Below, piece after piece: positions 23,059 through 30,828 of a stretch of 30,828 nt of DNA; within the stretch, counting starts at the first letter, position 1; every line of letters starts with the position of its first letter. A program made the translations under genes and the position numbers. Below the pieces are notes generated by a model. The model was given only the letters and a program-made list of their open reading frames with translations, searched no databases and was not told the DNA's origin. Source of the DNA: Cellvibrionaceae bacterium (GTDB lineage: Bacteria > Pseudomonadota > Gammaproteobacteria > Pseudomonadales > Cellvibrionaceae); NCBI GenBank assembly GCA_021151615.1, contig JAGKXA010000017.1:1-30828 (forward strand), in the 5' to 3' direction.

Positions 23059-23889
23059 CTACCACAACACAAACACGAGGATAGCGCAGCCCACCAGTGT
23101 GGCGGCGGCCAGTGCCAGCCAGGCATTGCGACGGCCGCCGTGATAGGTGGGTTCTATGCGATTGCCGGGAGAGGTGGGGCGGGTTTTCCAGCGTTTGGGT
23201 TCGTTGCTGAGCTGTTTGCGTTCTACCGGCTTGGTGAGTTCATCGATAGGTTTGCGAATGCGGGTTTTATTGTCTTCCAGATCGGGCGCCACTATACGGA
23301 AACTGTAGACATCAAGGCGCAGGCGGTCACCATTGTTGGCTGTGGTATTGTCGACACGCAGTTCGTTCAGGTAAGTACCATTGGCTGAGCCAAGGTCTTT
23401 GATGCGTAAATGATTGCCTTCAATTGTAATTTCGACGTGGCGGCGCGACAAATGAGTTCCCGGTATAACGATATCGCACTGGTTGCCTCGGCCTATAACT
23501 GTGTTGCGCTCAGCGGGGATAATAAAGTGTTTGCCGGCTAGCCAACTGGAATCAGATACCAGGCGCCAGGGAGCGGAGTAGGTCTCTTTGCCTTTATCCG
23601 GTAGGCTGCGCGGATCCAAAACAATCATTTCTGCCTGGCCAAGTTTGATAATATCGCCGGGCAGTATTTCCTTTTGAGTGACGCGCTGGCCGTTGATAAA
23701 ACAACCGGAGCTACTGTTGTTGTCTTTCAGCAGGTAGCGATTGTCTTCCTGGATAATTTTGGCGTGGTGTGGATCTATGCCGTCTTCGTTTAGTACCAAG
23801 TGATTGTCGGATGCGTTGCCAATCGCAAAAAGCTTTTCCACCACCCACAAAGGTGGGCGGCGATTGTCCTTAAAGTGAAGTTTGAGCAT
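23059..23889 (-). CDS. Double-FHA-domain protein with C-terminal membrane anchor
   Basis: The 276-residue protein has two FHA domains. FHA1 (about 1-92: IGNASDNHLVL, DPHHAKI, SSSGCFINGQRV) is somewhat divergent. FHA2 (about 110-200) has the classical phosphothreonine-binding residues: GRGNQCDIVI, H-L-S-R-R-H at 146-151, and SANGTYLN. A Pro/Arg/Lys-rich linker (201-254) leads to one membrane segment (about 256-275) at the very C-terminus, so the FHA domains face the cytoplasm. FHA domains bind phosphothreonine peptides; no Ser/Thr kinase or secretion gene is present here to indicate the partner. Confidence 0.88.
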   Translation of the reverse strand: MLKLHFKDNRRPPLWVVEKLFAIGNASDNHLVLNEDGIDPHHAKIIQEDNRYLLKDNNSSSGCFINGQRVTQKEILPGDIIKLGQAEMIVLDPRSLPDKGKETYSAPWRLVSDSSWLAGKHFIIPAERNTVIGRGNQCDIVIPGTHLSRRHVEITIEGNHLRIKDLGSANGTYLNELRVDNTTANNGDRLRLDVYSFRIVAPDLEDNKTRIRKPIDELTKPVERKQLSNEPKRWKTRPTSPGNRIEPTYHGGRRNAWLALAAATLVGCAILVFVLW

Positions 23890-24028
23890 GGCAGGTTCCG
23901 AATTTTGGCGTCTAATTCAACTTATGTGTGGCTATCTACCTTGAATCGGTCGCCTTTTGGCGTAAATCCTGTGGTTTGGGATGACCTTATGCCGAATTCT
24001 ATGTACTCAATTCCTAAAGGGCAATCTT

Positions 24029-24349
24029 ATGACTGATATTAGTTTTAGCGCACCGCCGGTGGCGGCCAATAAAGTGGTGATTCACTACTGCAATATGTGC
24101 CGCTGGATGCTGCGTTCCGCCTGGCTTGCGCAGGAATTATTAAGCACTTTTGATGGTGAACTGGACGAGGTGAGCCTGCATCCCGGCACCGGCGGAATTT
24201 TCCATGTATGGCTCAATGACCAACTTGTTTGGGATAGGGTAGCCGATGGCGGTTTTCCTGAAGCCAAGGAGCTTAAGCAGCGGGTGCGTGATCGACTCTG
24301 TCCAGATCGCTCTTTGGGGCACAGTGATGGCCATAAAAAAGGCGATTGA
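24029..24349 (+). CDS. SelW/Rdx-family thioredoxin-like protein (CxxC form)
   Basis: The 106-residue protein belongs to the SelT/SelW/SelH-type Rdx family (PF10262-like). VVIHYCNMCRWMLRSAWLAQELL carries the redox motif C21-N-M-C24 right after the first strand, and the later part has SLHPGTGGIFHVWLNDQLVWDR and DGGFPEAKELKQRVRD. In selenoprotein W one Cys is selenocysteine; here both are Cys codons. It is a small cytoplasmic redox protein with unknown substrate. The ATG at 24029 with AAGGG upstream was chosen; a longer frame from 23981 adds 16 residues of no family likeness. Confidence 0.88.
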   Translation: MTDISFSAPPVAANKVVIHYCNMCRWMLRSAWLAQELLSTFDGELDEVSLHPGTGGIFHVWLNDQLVWDRVADGGFPEAKELKQRVRDRLCPDRSLGHSDGHKKGD

Positions 24350-24529
24350 CCTTTGTAACAAATCGTTGCAAATGTGTTGAGTTAATAGGCTTTTTACTGT
24401 TTTCAGATACGCTGGCTGGCATAATGCCGGGCACCTCATGCCGACTCTCGGCGGTCTTGTTTACATAGCGGTTTTTTTGGGTTGGCTTTCTTGGTTCCTG
24501 ATTGATCCGCTCCCAACTGGATTTTTGGA

Positions 24530-27145
24530 ATGTCCTCATCCTCTGTTCTGCTTCGTTCTGTTGCTAAAATTTATCGCACATTGGTTATTCGGCTTCCTTA
24601 CCATGTATTAACAACCATGGTAGTTCTGACCTTGGTGGCGGCCTTTGGCATGACCAATTTCAAGCTTGATGCTTCGGCCGATTCGCTTACCCTGGAACAC
24701 GACACTTCGATTGATTATTTCCGTGAAATTTCCAAGCGCTATCAAAGTGGCGACTTTTTGGTGCTTACCTACAGTCCAAAAACCGACATGTTTTCGGATG
24801 AGTCCATTAATACCCTTAAGCAATTGCGTGATGACTTGGCCAGGGTTGAGGGCGTAGCCAGCGTTTACTCCATGATTGATGTGCCCCTGTTGTACAGCCC
24901 CATGCGCCCGCTCGCGGAACAAAAAGAATCAACCCGCACCTTGCTTACGCCCGATGTAGATCGTGCGATGGCAAAAGACGAATTTTTAAATAGCCCGATT
25001 TATCGCGATACCTTGCTCAGCAAAGATGGAACTACAACCGCGCTGCTGCTGAATTTAAAAGTTAATAATCAATATATTGAAATGGCGCGCAATCGCGATG
25101 CATTGCGTTTGAAGCGCGACAACCAGGGTTTGACGGCGCAAGAGCAGCAAGAGCTTGAACGTGTATCGGCCGAGTTTCTCGCCTATCGCACAGCCACGGC
25201 AGCACAGGATGCGGCGCGGGTAGAAATTGTGCGTGGCATTGCTGCCAAATATAGAGATCGCGCGCAAATTTTCCTGGGCGGTGTGAGCATGATTACCACC
25301 GATATGATCGCCTATATCAAAAGTGATTTGGTGGTATTTGGCGGTGCGCTTATCGCCTTTATGATTTTTATGCTGGCGTTTTTATTTCGCCAATGGCGGT
25401 TTGTGGTTTTGCCCTTAACGACTTGTTTGATGTCGGTGGTAATGATGCTCGGCTGGTTGAGCTGGATTGATTGGCGCATGACCGTAATCTCATCCAACTT
25501 TGTCGCGCTGCTGCTGATTATGGTGTTTGCATTTACCATTTATGTCGTAGTGCGCTATCGCGAAATCCATGCGGCAGATCCAGATGCCGAACAGGAAGAT
25601 CTGGTGATGCAAACGGTGCGCGATATGGTGGTGCCCTGCTTGTATTCTGCGCTGACTACGATTGTTGCGTTTATGTCACTGGTGATGAGCGGCATACGCC
25701 CGGTGATTGATTTTGGCTGGATGATGACCATAGGTTTGTGCGTTGGTTTTATCCTTGTATTTGTCATTTTGCCCGCAGGCTTGATGATTTTGCCCAAGGG
25801 CCAACCCAAGGATCGTGGCGATAACTCTGCGGCGCTTACTGTTAAGTTTTCCAGGCTCGCTGAATTCCACGGTGGAAAAATTTTGCTGGTAAGCCTGTTG
25901 GCAGCACTCATTAGTGCCTGGGGCATTAGCAAGCTGCAAGTTGAAAACCGCTTTGTCGATTACTTTAAAGAAGATAGTGAAATACATCAGGGCTTGAGCG
26001 TTATTGATCGCCAGTTGGGGGGCACAGTAACCTTGGATATAGTTCTGGATGCCGAAAAAAATACCCTGGAGGTTGTTGGATCAGAATCGTCATCCGCTGC
26101 GCATGAAGTCACTGGCGATGAAGTGCTGGATGCGGAAGATCCGTTTGCCGATGCCCCTGTTGCTGAATCTACCACTGCGTATGAAGAGGACCCCTTTGCG
26201 GAAGTGGATGAAGATGCGTTTGCTGATGATTCAACGACTACAGCCAGCACACAGAGTTATTGGTTTAGTGTGGCGGGGCTGGATCAAATCAAACAGCTGC
26301 ACGAATTTCTTGAGGCCCAGCCAGAGATAGGAAAAGTGCAATCACTTGCCACTGTCTACCAATTAGCGCACGACATCAATAAGGGCAAGTTGAATGACTT
26401 TGAATTAAATGTGCTGCGCAATATGCTTTCGGAGGATATTAAAAATTTCCTGATCAAGCCTTATCTGATTGATGAGTTGCAGCAGACGCGCATCACCATG
26501 CGTATTATTGAAACTACACCAAATTTGAAGCGCGCTGAATTGGTGGAGCGTATCCGTCAATACGCCGAAACTGACGGCGGTTTTAAACAGGATCAAGTGC
26601 ATTTCACCGGCATGTTGGTGTTGTATAACAACATGCTGGCAAGTTTGTTTCATTCGCAAATTGCTACTATCGGTGTGGTCTTTTTTGCCATTATGTTGAT
26701 GATGGTAGCGCTCTTTCGTTCAATCAAAATTGCCATTATCGCAATTTTGCCAAATATACTCGCTGCGAGTACTGTGTTGGGGGCAATGGGCCTGGTGGGT
26801 ATTCCGCTGGATATGATGACCACAACGATTGCGGCAATTGTGGTGGGTGTTGGCGTGGATCAGGCAATTCAATACTTCTATCGCTTCCGTGTAGAGTTTG
26901 AATATACCGGCAGTTATGCTGAAGCAATGCATCGTTCTCATGCCTCTATCGGACGCGCAATGTATTACACCTCGGTCACCATTGTGGTGGGTTTTTCAAT
27001 TCTGATGCTCTCGCAATTTATTCCTTCAATTTATTTTGGTGTATTAACCGCGTTTGCGATGTTTATGGCAATTGTGGGCTCGCTTACACTCTTGCCTAAA
27101 TTAATTCTAATCATGAAGCCTTTGGGGGCTGAAAAGGCTAGCTAA
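24530..27145 (+). CDS. MMPL/RND-superfamily exporter with acidic insert
   Basis: The 871-residue inner-membrane protein has the two-fold RND layout: TM1 (about 22-42), a periplasmic domain (43-264), five TM segments (266-420), TM7 (450-467), a second periplasmic domain (468-708) and five more TMs (709-858). IVVGVGVDQAIQYFYRFR near 770-787 is the conserved MMPL/HAE3 TM region, and YREIHAADPD follows TM4. Family members move lipids, hopanoids or hydrophobic molecules. The second periplasmic domain contains a low-complexity acidic stretch (about 512-575) with three DPFA/DAFA-like units. No membrane-fusion or outer-membrane partner is adjacent. The ATG at 24530 has only a weak ribosome binding site. 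Confidence 0.87.
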   Translation: MSSSSVLLRSVAKIYRTLVIRLPYHVLTTMVVLTLVAAFGMTNFKLDASADSLTLEHDTSIDYFREISKRYQSGDFLVLTYSPKTDMFSDESINTLKQLRDDLARVEGVASVYSMIDVPLLYSPMRPLAEQKESTRTLLTPDVDRAMAKDEFLNSPIYRDTLLSKDGTTTALLLNLKVNNQYIEMARNRDALRLKRDNQGLTAQEQQELERVSAEFLAYRTATAAQDAARVEIVRGIAAKYRDRAQIFLGGVSMITTDMIAYIKSDLVVFGGALIAFMIFMLAFLFRQWRFVVLPLTTCLMSVVMMLGWLSWIDWRMTVISSNFVALLLIMVFAFTIYVVVRYREIHAADPDAEQEDLVMQTVRDMVVPCLYSALTTIVAFMSLVMSGIRPVIDFGWMMTIGLCVGFILVFVILPAGLMILPKGQPKDRGDNSAALTVKFSRLAEFHGGKILLVSLLAALISAWGISKLQVENRFVDYFKEDSEIHQGLSVIDRQLGGTVTLDIVLDAEKNTLEVVGSESSSAAHEVTGDEVLDAEDPFADAPVAESTTAYEEDPFAEVDEDAFADDSTTTASTQSYWFSVAGLDQIKQLHEFLEAQPEIGKVQSLATVYQLAHDINKGKLNDFELNVLRNMLSEDIKNFLIKPYLIDELQQTRITMRIIETTPNLKRAELVERIRQYAETDGGFKQDQVHFTGMLVLYNNMLASLFHSQIATIGVVFFAIMLMMVALFRSIKIAIIAILPNILAASTVLGAMGLVGIPLDMMTTTIAAIVVGVGVDQAIQYFYRFRVEFEYTGSYAEAMHRSHASIGRAMYYTSVTIVVGFSILMLSQFIPSIYFGVLTAFAMFMAIVGSLTLLPKLILIMKPLGAEKAS

Positions 27146-27204
27146 TAAATTCGATTTATCCGGGGGGAATTAATGTTGCTCCTGATAATTTATAAGTCAT
27201 GTTA

Positions 27205-27230
27205 AGGCCAGCTCTCGCAAAGCTGGCTTT
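27205..27230 (+). terminator. Probable terminator after the RND gene
   Basis: GCCAGCT (27207-27213) and AGCTGGC (27221-27227) enclose CTCGCAA, followed by TTTATCATTTTT. The immediate T-tract is short, so efficiency is uncertain. Confidence 0.6.
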
Positions 27231-27380
27231 ATCATTTTTAAGTTGCCTGGGGTATTTCACTGGAGAGGCACTGCTGGATTCTCATGGATGCTCGACATGC
27301 TTGTGCTTCAAGTGAAGCTGTTGTACAGCCAAATAGACTTGCGCTTGAGTTGAGTGGTGCGGAGTGGAGAAGTAAAGGAG
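27231..27380. other. Intergenic stretch between the RND and lipoprotein genes
   Basis: The interval between the two terminators has no gene I would support. It holds a 14-base inverted repeat, GCTTCA-AG-TGAAGC (27305-27318), and a 33-codon ATG frame without a good ribosome binding site. Confidence 0.4.
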
Positions 27381-27405
27381 AATAAAAAAGGGCGCTTGCG
27401 CGCCC
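27381..27405 (-). terminator. Intrinsic terminator of the lipoprotein gene
   Basis: GGGCGC and GCGCCC enclose a four-base loop and are followed on the minus strand by TTTTTTATT. It lies 22 bases beyond the lipoprotein stop codon. The plus side reads TCATTTTT, so it may also stop transcription from the left. Confidence 0.85.
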
Positions 27406-27427
27406 TCATTTTTCGATCATTGCTGGT

Positions 27428-29386
27428 TTAATTTACATTCACAAAATCAGAGAATGTCACATCGCCGCTTGGAGTAGGGAAAGTAACCATAACTTGAACG
27501 AACCCGGTAGGTTGATTTCCTGAATCATCAGAAAAAAAGCGTACTTCAACATAAGTTGGTTCTTGGGAATTGGCAAGAGGTCCTTCTGTAGTTAATTTAG
27601 CTGTTGCATTCTTGAGTGCTGAGGTGTCCAGTTTTAAAGTGGTTTTTCCTGGTGCACCATTGCCGTTCTTGTCAGCCACCCAGAAAAAAGCGGTTGTGGT
27701 ATAGGTGCCCGCGACAGAGCTGCTAGCACTTGAGGTGGATGAGGAGCTTTTGGGGCGCGCATCCAGCGAGACACTGTTGGCAAGATAGGGGAATCCTCCT
27801 GTTCCCATTAGCATGCTATCGCTCACCATGATCAAAATTGACTCCTGACGAATAGTGACCTTCTCTTTTGTACATTTGGCGTCTCCATCCCGACACAGTA
27901 TGCCGTTATATATTCCATTTTCGAACGAATAATTGACATCCAGATTGGCGTCAACAAAGGGCTCGTCATTGTCATGGGCGCCACTTTCATCGCGATCGAG
28001 ATAGGCTTCTACCAAGTCATCACAGGGCAAGCGTGGGGAGTTTGATAGTTTTTGTGATGATGCTAATGGGGCATTTTTATCGCACTCGCTATTGCCGCTT
28101 GGATAGTCATCGTGAGTTTTGAATACATCAACACCAAAGTCGTACAATCCATTCCCGTTGGCATCGATAAAGCTTTCGTTACCAATTGCGTGTGCCAGTA
28201 CTGTCACTCTTCCTGCCCTTTCTTTAACGCAGTTGGCGTAATCAGCCACAAAAGTTAAGCCGCCAGCATTCACGCAGAGCAACCGATCAACAGAATTGTT
28301 TGAGCTATTGCGAATTGGTCTTGGATTTTGGCTGCGCCACACGACAGAGCATTTGCCTTTCAGTGTTGTACAAGCATCATCAATCGCTCCGCCTTCTGTT
28401 GTGAAGGAGATGGCGGTGCCATCGCTAACCGGGTTGTTAAAGGCATCAGCCAATTGCACCGTAAATGTCGATTGAATGTCATTGTGATCCCATGCCATGG
28501 GGTAGTGATTGTTTGCGCCCAAGGTAAAGCTGTCTTGATCCGGAATACCTGTGGAGACAATTAATTTTTTAGATTGGGTCGCGATGTTGCTGGCTCTCGC
28601 TTTGGCAGTGACCACCACAGATGTTGCAACATTACCTGCTTGGACGGTAGTGGATACCAAGCCATTTTTATCACTTAAAGCCTCAGAGTTAACCAGTGCC
28701 AGTCCGCCCAGGCTTGCACCGCCGCCTTGGGCGCTCAGGCTAAAATCTACCATGACGTTTTTAATTGGCGCCCCGGTGGTCCCGGTTACAGTAAAGCTTA
28801 TGACAGCAGTTTCCTGCCCTCCGGTGCCCTTAAGGCTGATTTGGTCAACCACTGGATCAATGGGGGTTATTGCCAGGATTGTATCGGGGGAAATGTTTAA
28901 TGTGGTTCTGGCAACTTCTTGTTTGTTATCGATGACCGCCGTTGCGGTAACCTGATCGGTGCCTGAGCAGCCGTTTGCGGTGTAACTAACGGTTGCCTCG
29001 CCAAAAGAAGAAGTAACAACATTGGTTGCAGTTGTTCCAACGCTTAGCTTGGCCTCACCCGAAGCAATACAAGGAGAGTTAAAGGTAATCTGGATTGGGG
29101 TGGCAGCCAATGTGTTGGTGGAACTCACTATATTAACTGTTAAATTGGTCGACCCTCCGGGGGACAGCGCAGCATCCCCAATGCTTACCCCAATCTGGCC
29201 TTTGACAAAATTGCTATCAAAACCATATCCGATGGCCTTTGGGGATGTGGTGTCTACGGCTCCAGAGCTAAGGCTACTTGAGCTGCTCTGCGGGTCTAAT
29301 AGGGAGCTTGAACCGCCACCGCAGGCGGATAGCACAAGGCTGATAAATGCGGCACTGACGATCTTTGTTGTTTTTAGCGTATGCAT
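27428..29386 (-). CDS. Surface or periplasmic lipoprotein with Ig-like repeats and calcium-type loops
   Basis: The 652-residue protein has a lipoprotein signal with lipobox LSAC (C22), followed by GGGSSS and a Ser-rich linker (about 26-42). Beta-rich Ig-like (Big/invasin-type) domains can be placed at about 65-165, 175-277 and 283-400, each with SFGEATVSY or NGLVSTTV type strands. Residues 400-490 are Asp-rich, with EF-hand-like loops starting at D408 (DANGNGLYD) and D464 (DRDESGAHDNDE). A second Ser-rich linker (547-557) precedes a last beta domain with another DKNGNG loop at D572. Several cysteines could form disulfides. It is probably an outer-membrane-anchored adhesin or matrix protein; there is no enzymatic motif. 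Confidence 0.82.
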   Translation of the reverse strand: MHTLKTTKIVSAAFISLVLSACGGGSSSLLDPQSSSSSLSSGAVDTTSPKAIGYGFDSNFVKGQIGVSIGDAALSPGGSTNLTVNIVSSTNTLAATPIQITFNSPCIASGEAKLSVGTTATNVVTSSFGEATVSYTANGCSGTDQVTATAVIDNKQEVARTTLNISPDTILAITPIDPVVDQISLKGTGGQETAVISFTVTGTTGAPIKNVMVDFSLSAQGGGASLGGLALVNSEALSDKNGLVSTTVQAGNVATSVVVTAKARASNIATQSKKLIVSTGIPDQDSFTLGANNHYPMAWDHNDIQSTFTVQLADAFNNPVSDGTAISFTTEGGAIDDACTTLKGKCSVVWRSQNPRPIRNSSNNSVDRLLCVNAGGLTFVADYANCVKERAGRVTVLAHAIGNESFIDANGNGLYDFGVDVFKTHDDYPSGNSECDKNAPLASSQKLSNSPRLPCDDLVEAYLDRDESGAHDNDEPFVDANLDVNYSFENGIYNGILCRDGDAKCTKEKVTIRQESILIMVSDSMLMGTGGFPYLANSVSLDARPKSSSSTSSASSSVAGTYTTTAFFWVADKNGNGAPGKTTLKLDTSALKNATAKLTTEGPLANSQEPTYVEVRFFSDDSGNQPTGFVQVMVTFPTPSGDVTFSDFVNVN

Positions 29387-29728
29387 GGCGTCTTCCTGGG
29401 TTACCGACCGTTGATGATGTTAGCCCCGGCGGCTGGTATTGAATTCAATGATATAAATGGCATAAAGAAACGGCGCTAAGCTCTTGAGCTTATTAGCACT
29501 TGTGGCCAAAGCTAACGTTAGCTCATATCCCTTCAATGATAAAGTCCTGTGCGCTCAAAAAACGCGCGCTGCTGCGCAAAACTCCTGATATTTGTGTGAT
29601 TCTTGGCATTTTTAACTGGCGCAAAGCTCCTTCTTTTGGCGCATTATGATCCTGGGACACTTTTATTTCTGTTTACTGGTCGTACAAGCCTTATAATTCG
29701 CGCACTTTTTCTTTCTGAGTGTTTACCC
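29387..29728. other. Divergent region between the lipoprotein and RlmI-like genes
   Basis: These 342 bases contain two perfect palindromes, TAAGCTCTTGAGCTTA (29477-29492) and AGCTAACGTTAGCT (29510-29523). They are bracketed by direct repeats TTCAATGATA (29444-29453 and 29532-29541). TATAAT at 29692-29697 is the likely -10 of the RlmI-like gene, but no -35 stands at the right distance. No further gene is visible. Confidence 0.5.
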
Positions 29729-30828
29729 ATGAGTCTTCCTGTTCTTGTTCTCAAGCCCCAAGCGGATCGTCGTTTAAAGTTGGGTCATTTATGGATATAC
29801 AGCAATGAGGTAGAGGTTGATAAGTCACCCCTCAAGGCTTTTGAGATGGGACAGCAAGCACTGGTTACAACACATAGCGGCAAGTCACTGGGCATTGCCT
29901 TAATTAATCCCACGGGTTTGATCTGCGGGCGGCTTATTAGTCGTGATGAAAAGTATCCGCTCAATAAGTCGCTCTTGGTGCACCGTATCAAGCAGGCATT
30001 GTCATTGCGCGAGTTGGCGTTCGATGAGCCTTTTTACCGTTTGATTTATGGTGATGCGGATTTGCTACCTGGCTTGGTTGTAGACCGTTTTGGCGATTAT
30101 CTAGTGGTACAAATTGCCGGTGCCGGAATGGAGGCGGTAAAGGATGAAATTGTCGCTGCCCTGGTGCAGGTTCTGGAGCCTGCTGGGATTTTGCTTGGTA
30201 ATGAGCACAGCGCACGGGAGCTTGAAAACCTGCCGGAGTACACGCAAGTGGCGTATGGTGAGGTGCCAGAGAAAGTGGAGTTGATCGAAAACAACACCCG
30301 TTTTCTGGCACCGGTGCAAGGCGGCCAAAAGACGGGTTGGTTTTATGATCATCGCGTTAATCGCGCCCAGTTACAGCAGTATGTTCAGGGTAAGCGTGTA
30401 CTGGATGTGTTTTCTTATATCGGTGGCTGGGGTGTTCAGGCTGCAGTCGCTGGTGCCAGCGAAGTGTATTGTGTTGATGCCTCCGAGGCCGCTATCGATG
30501 CGGTACTGGAAAATGCCCAGTTAAATGGGGTTGAGGATCGTGTTGCGGGTATTCAGGGTAAGGCTATCGAGGTATTGAAAGAGTTGATTGCCAATGACGA
30601 GCGTTTTGATGTCGTGATCCTTGATCCGCCAGCATTTATTAAAAAGCGCAAGGATCAAAAGGCTGGCGAAGCAGCCTATCGCCACATTAATGAACTGGGA
30701 ATGCGTTTGCTGGGGCGCGATGGTTTGTTGGTTTCTGCATCTTGTTCGATGCATCTTGGCAAAGATACATTGCTGGAGATTGTGCGTGCTGCGGGCCGCC
30801 ATCTGGATCGCCATGTGCAGATTATCGG
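29729..30828 (+). CDS. rlmI: RlmI-like 23S rRNA (cytosine-C5) methyltransferase (3' truncated)
   Basis: The frame opens with ATG at 29729 (MSLPVLVLKPQADRR) and runs without a stop to the window end, about 366 codons; full-length relatives have about 396. The N-terminus is a PUA domain (KLGHLWIYSNEV). A class I SAM-methyltransferase domain follows: QGGQKTGWFYDHRVNR, VLDVFSYIGGWGVQAA (SAM motif I), EVYCVDASEAAI, VVILDPPAFIKKR (catalytic DPPxF) and SASCSMHL with the nucleophile Cys. E. coli RlmI makes m5C1962 in 23S rRNA and has the same layout. The symbol is by likeness; close relatives are annotated only as class I rRNA methyltransferases. Confidence 0.85.
   Translation, partial: MSLPVLVLKPQADRRLKLGHLWIYSNEVEVDKSPLKAFEMGQQALVTTHSGKSLGIALINPTGLICGRLISRDEKYPLNKSLLVHRIKQALSLRELAFDEPFYRLIYGDADLLPGLVVDRFGDYLVVQIAGAGMEAVKDEIVAALVQVLEPAGILLGNEHSARELENLPEYTQVAYGEVPEKVELIENNTRFLAPVQGGQKTGWFYDHRVNRAQLQQYVQGKRVLDVFSYIGGWGVQAAVAGASEVYCVDASEAAIDAVLENAQLNGVEDRVAGIQGKAIEVLKELIANDERFDVVILDPPAFIKKRKDQKAGEAAYRHINELGMRLLGRDGLLVSASCSMHLGKDTLLEIVRAAGRHLDRHVQII

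Noticed and set aside
24029..24349. Selenoprotein with UGA recoding in the Rdx protein
   Set aside because: Both positions of the redox motif are ordinary cysteine codons (C21, C24), so no selenocysteine is needed.
27284..27385. 33-codon plus-strand ORF ending just before the 27390 hairpin
   Set aside because: No ribosome binding site or promoter; the hairpin is better explained as the lipoprotein gene's terminator on the other strand.
1..30828. CRISPR array, insertion sequence, prophage or toxin-antitoxin module
   Set aside because: No regular spacer-repeat pattern, transposase, phage structural gene or recognisable toxin-antitoxin pair was seen.

Overview
The window looks like a chromosomal segment of a free-living, polysaccharide-degrading gammaproteobacterium, most likely Cellvibrio or a close relative. 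This is inferred from three things. The housekeeping order asmA-like, mutY, yggX, tRNA-Phe resembles that of pseudomonads. There is a secreted GH26-like enzyme with a CBM13-type lectin domain beside a CBM6-bearing metalloprotease. There is also a lipoprotein with serine-rich linkers of the kind common in Cellvibrio and Saccharophagus. No phage, insertion sequence, integrase or CRISPR array was seen.

Layout. 1-2.3 kb (+): 3' part of msbA and hldE (lipopolysaccharide export and heptose activation), closed by a bidirectional terminator. 2.3-7.4 kb (-): yqhD-type aldehyde reductase; an apparent operon htpX, HtrA-like protease, Rieske protein; an intergenic transcription unit with a Fur-box-like promoter; a double cyclic-nucleotide-domain protein; and a stand-alone TfoX C-terminal-domain protein. 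7.6-11.2 kb (+): a tight four-gene run of M15 peptidase, UMF1-type MFS transporter, HAD phosphatase and cysE. 11.2-12.4 kb: a small unknown gene (-) and a repeat protein (+). 12.5-16 kb (-): the GH26-like enzyme followed by the metalloprotease. 16.3-20.1 kb (+): AsmA-like protein, mutY, yggX, tRNA-Phe. 20.3-24 kb: PilZ protein (+), then AmpG-like MFS transporter, ppa and a double-FHA membrane protein (-). 24-27.1 kb (+): a SelW-like Rdx protein and an MMPL/RND exporter. 27.4-29.4 kb (-): a large Ig-like lipoprotein. 29.7 kb to the end (+): an RlmI-like rRNA methyltransferase cut by the window edge.

Most genes are ordinary housekeeping or envelope functions. The htpX group pairs two membrane or periplasmic quality-control proteases with an iron-sulfur protein. 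The secreted hydrolase pair probably acts on extracellular plant or microbial polymers and glycoproteins.

The most unusual element is at 5943-6129 (-). A good sigma70-type promoter overlaps a Fur-like AT-rich palindrome and drives a transcript of about 150 nt that ends at a clean intrinsic terminator. The transcript contains an 8-nt match to the RyhB core as I recall it, and also a 36-codon ORF that nearly fills it. It is either an iron-responsive small RNA, a small-protein mRNA, or both.
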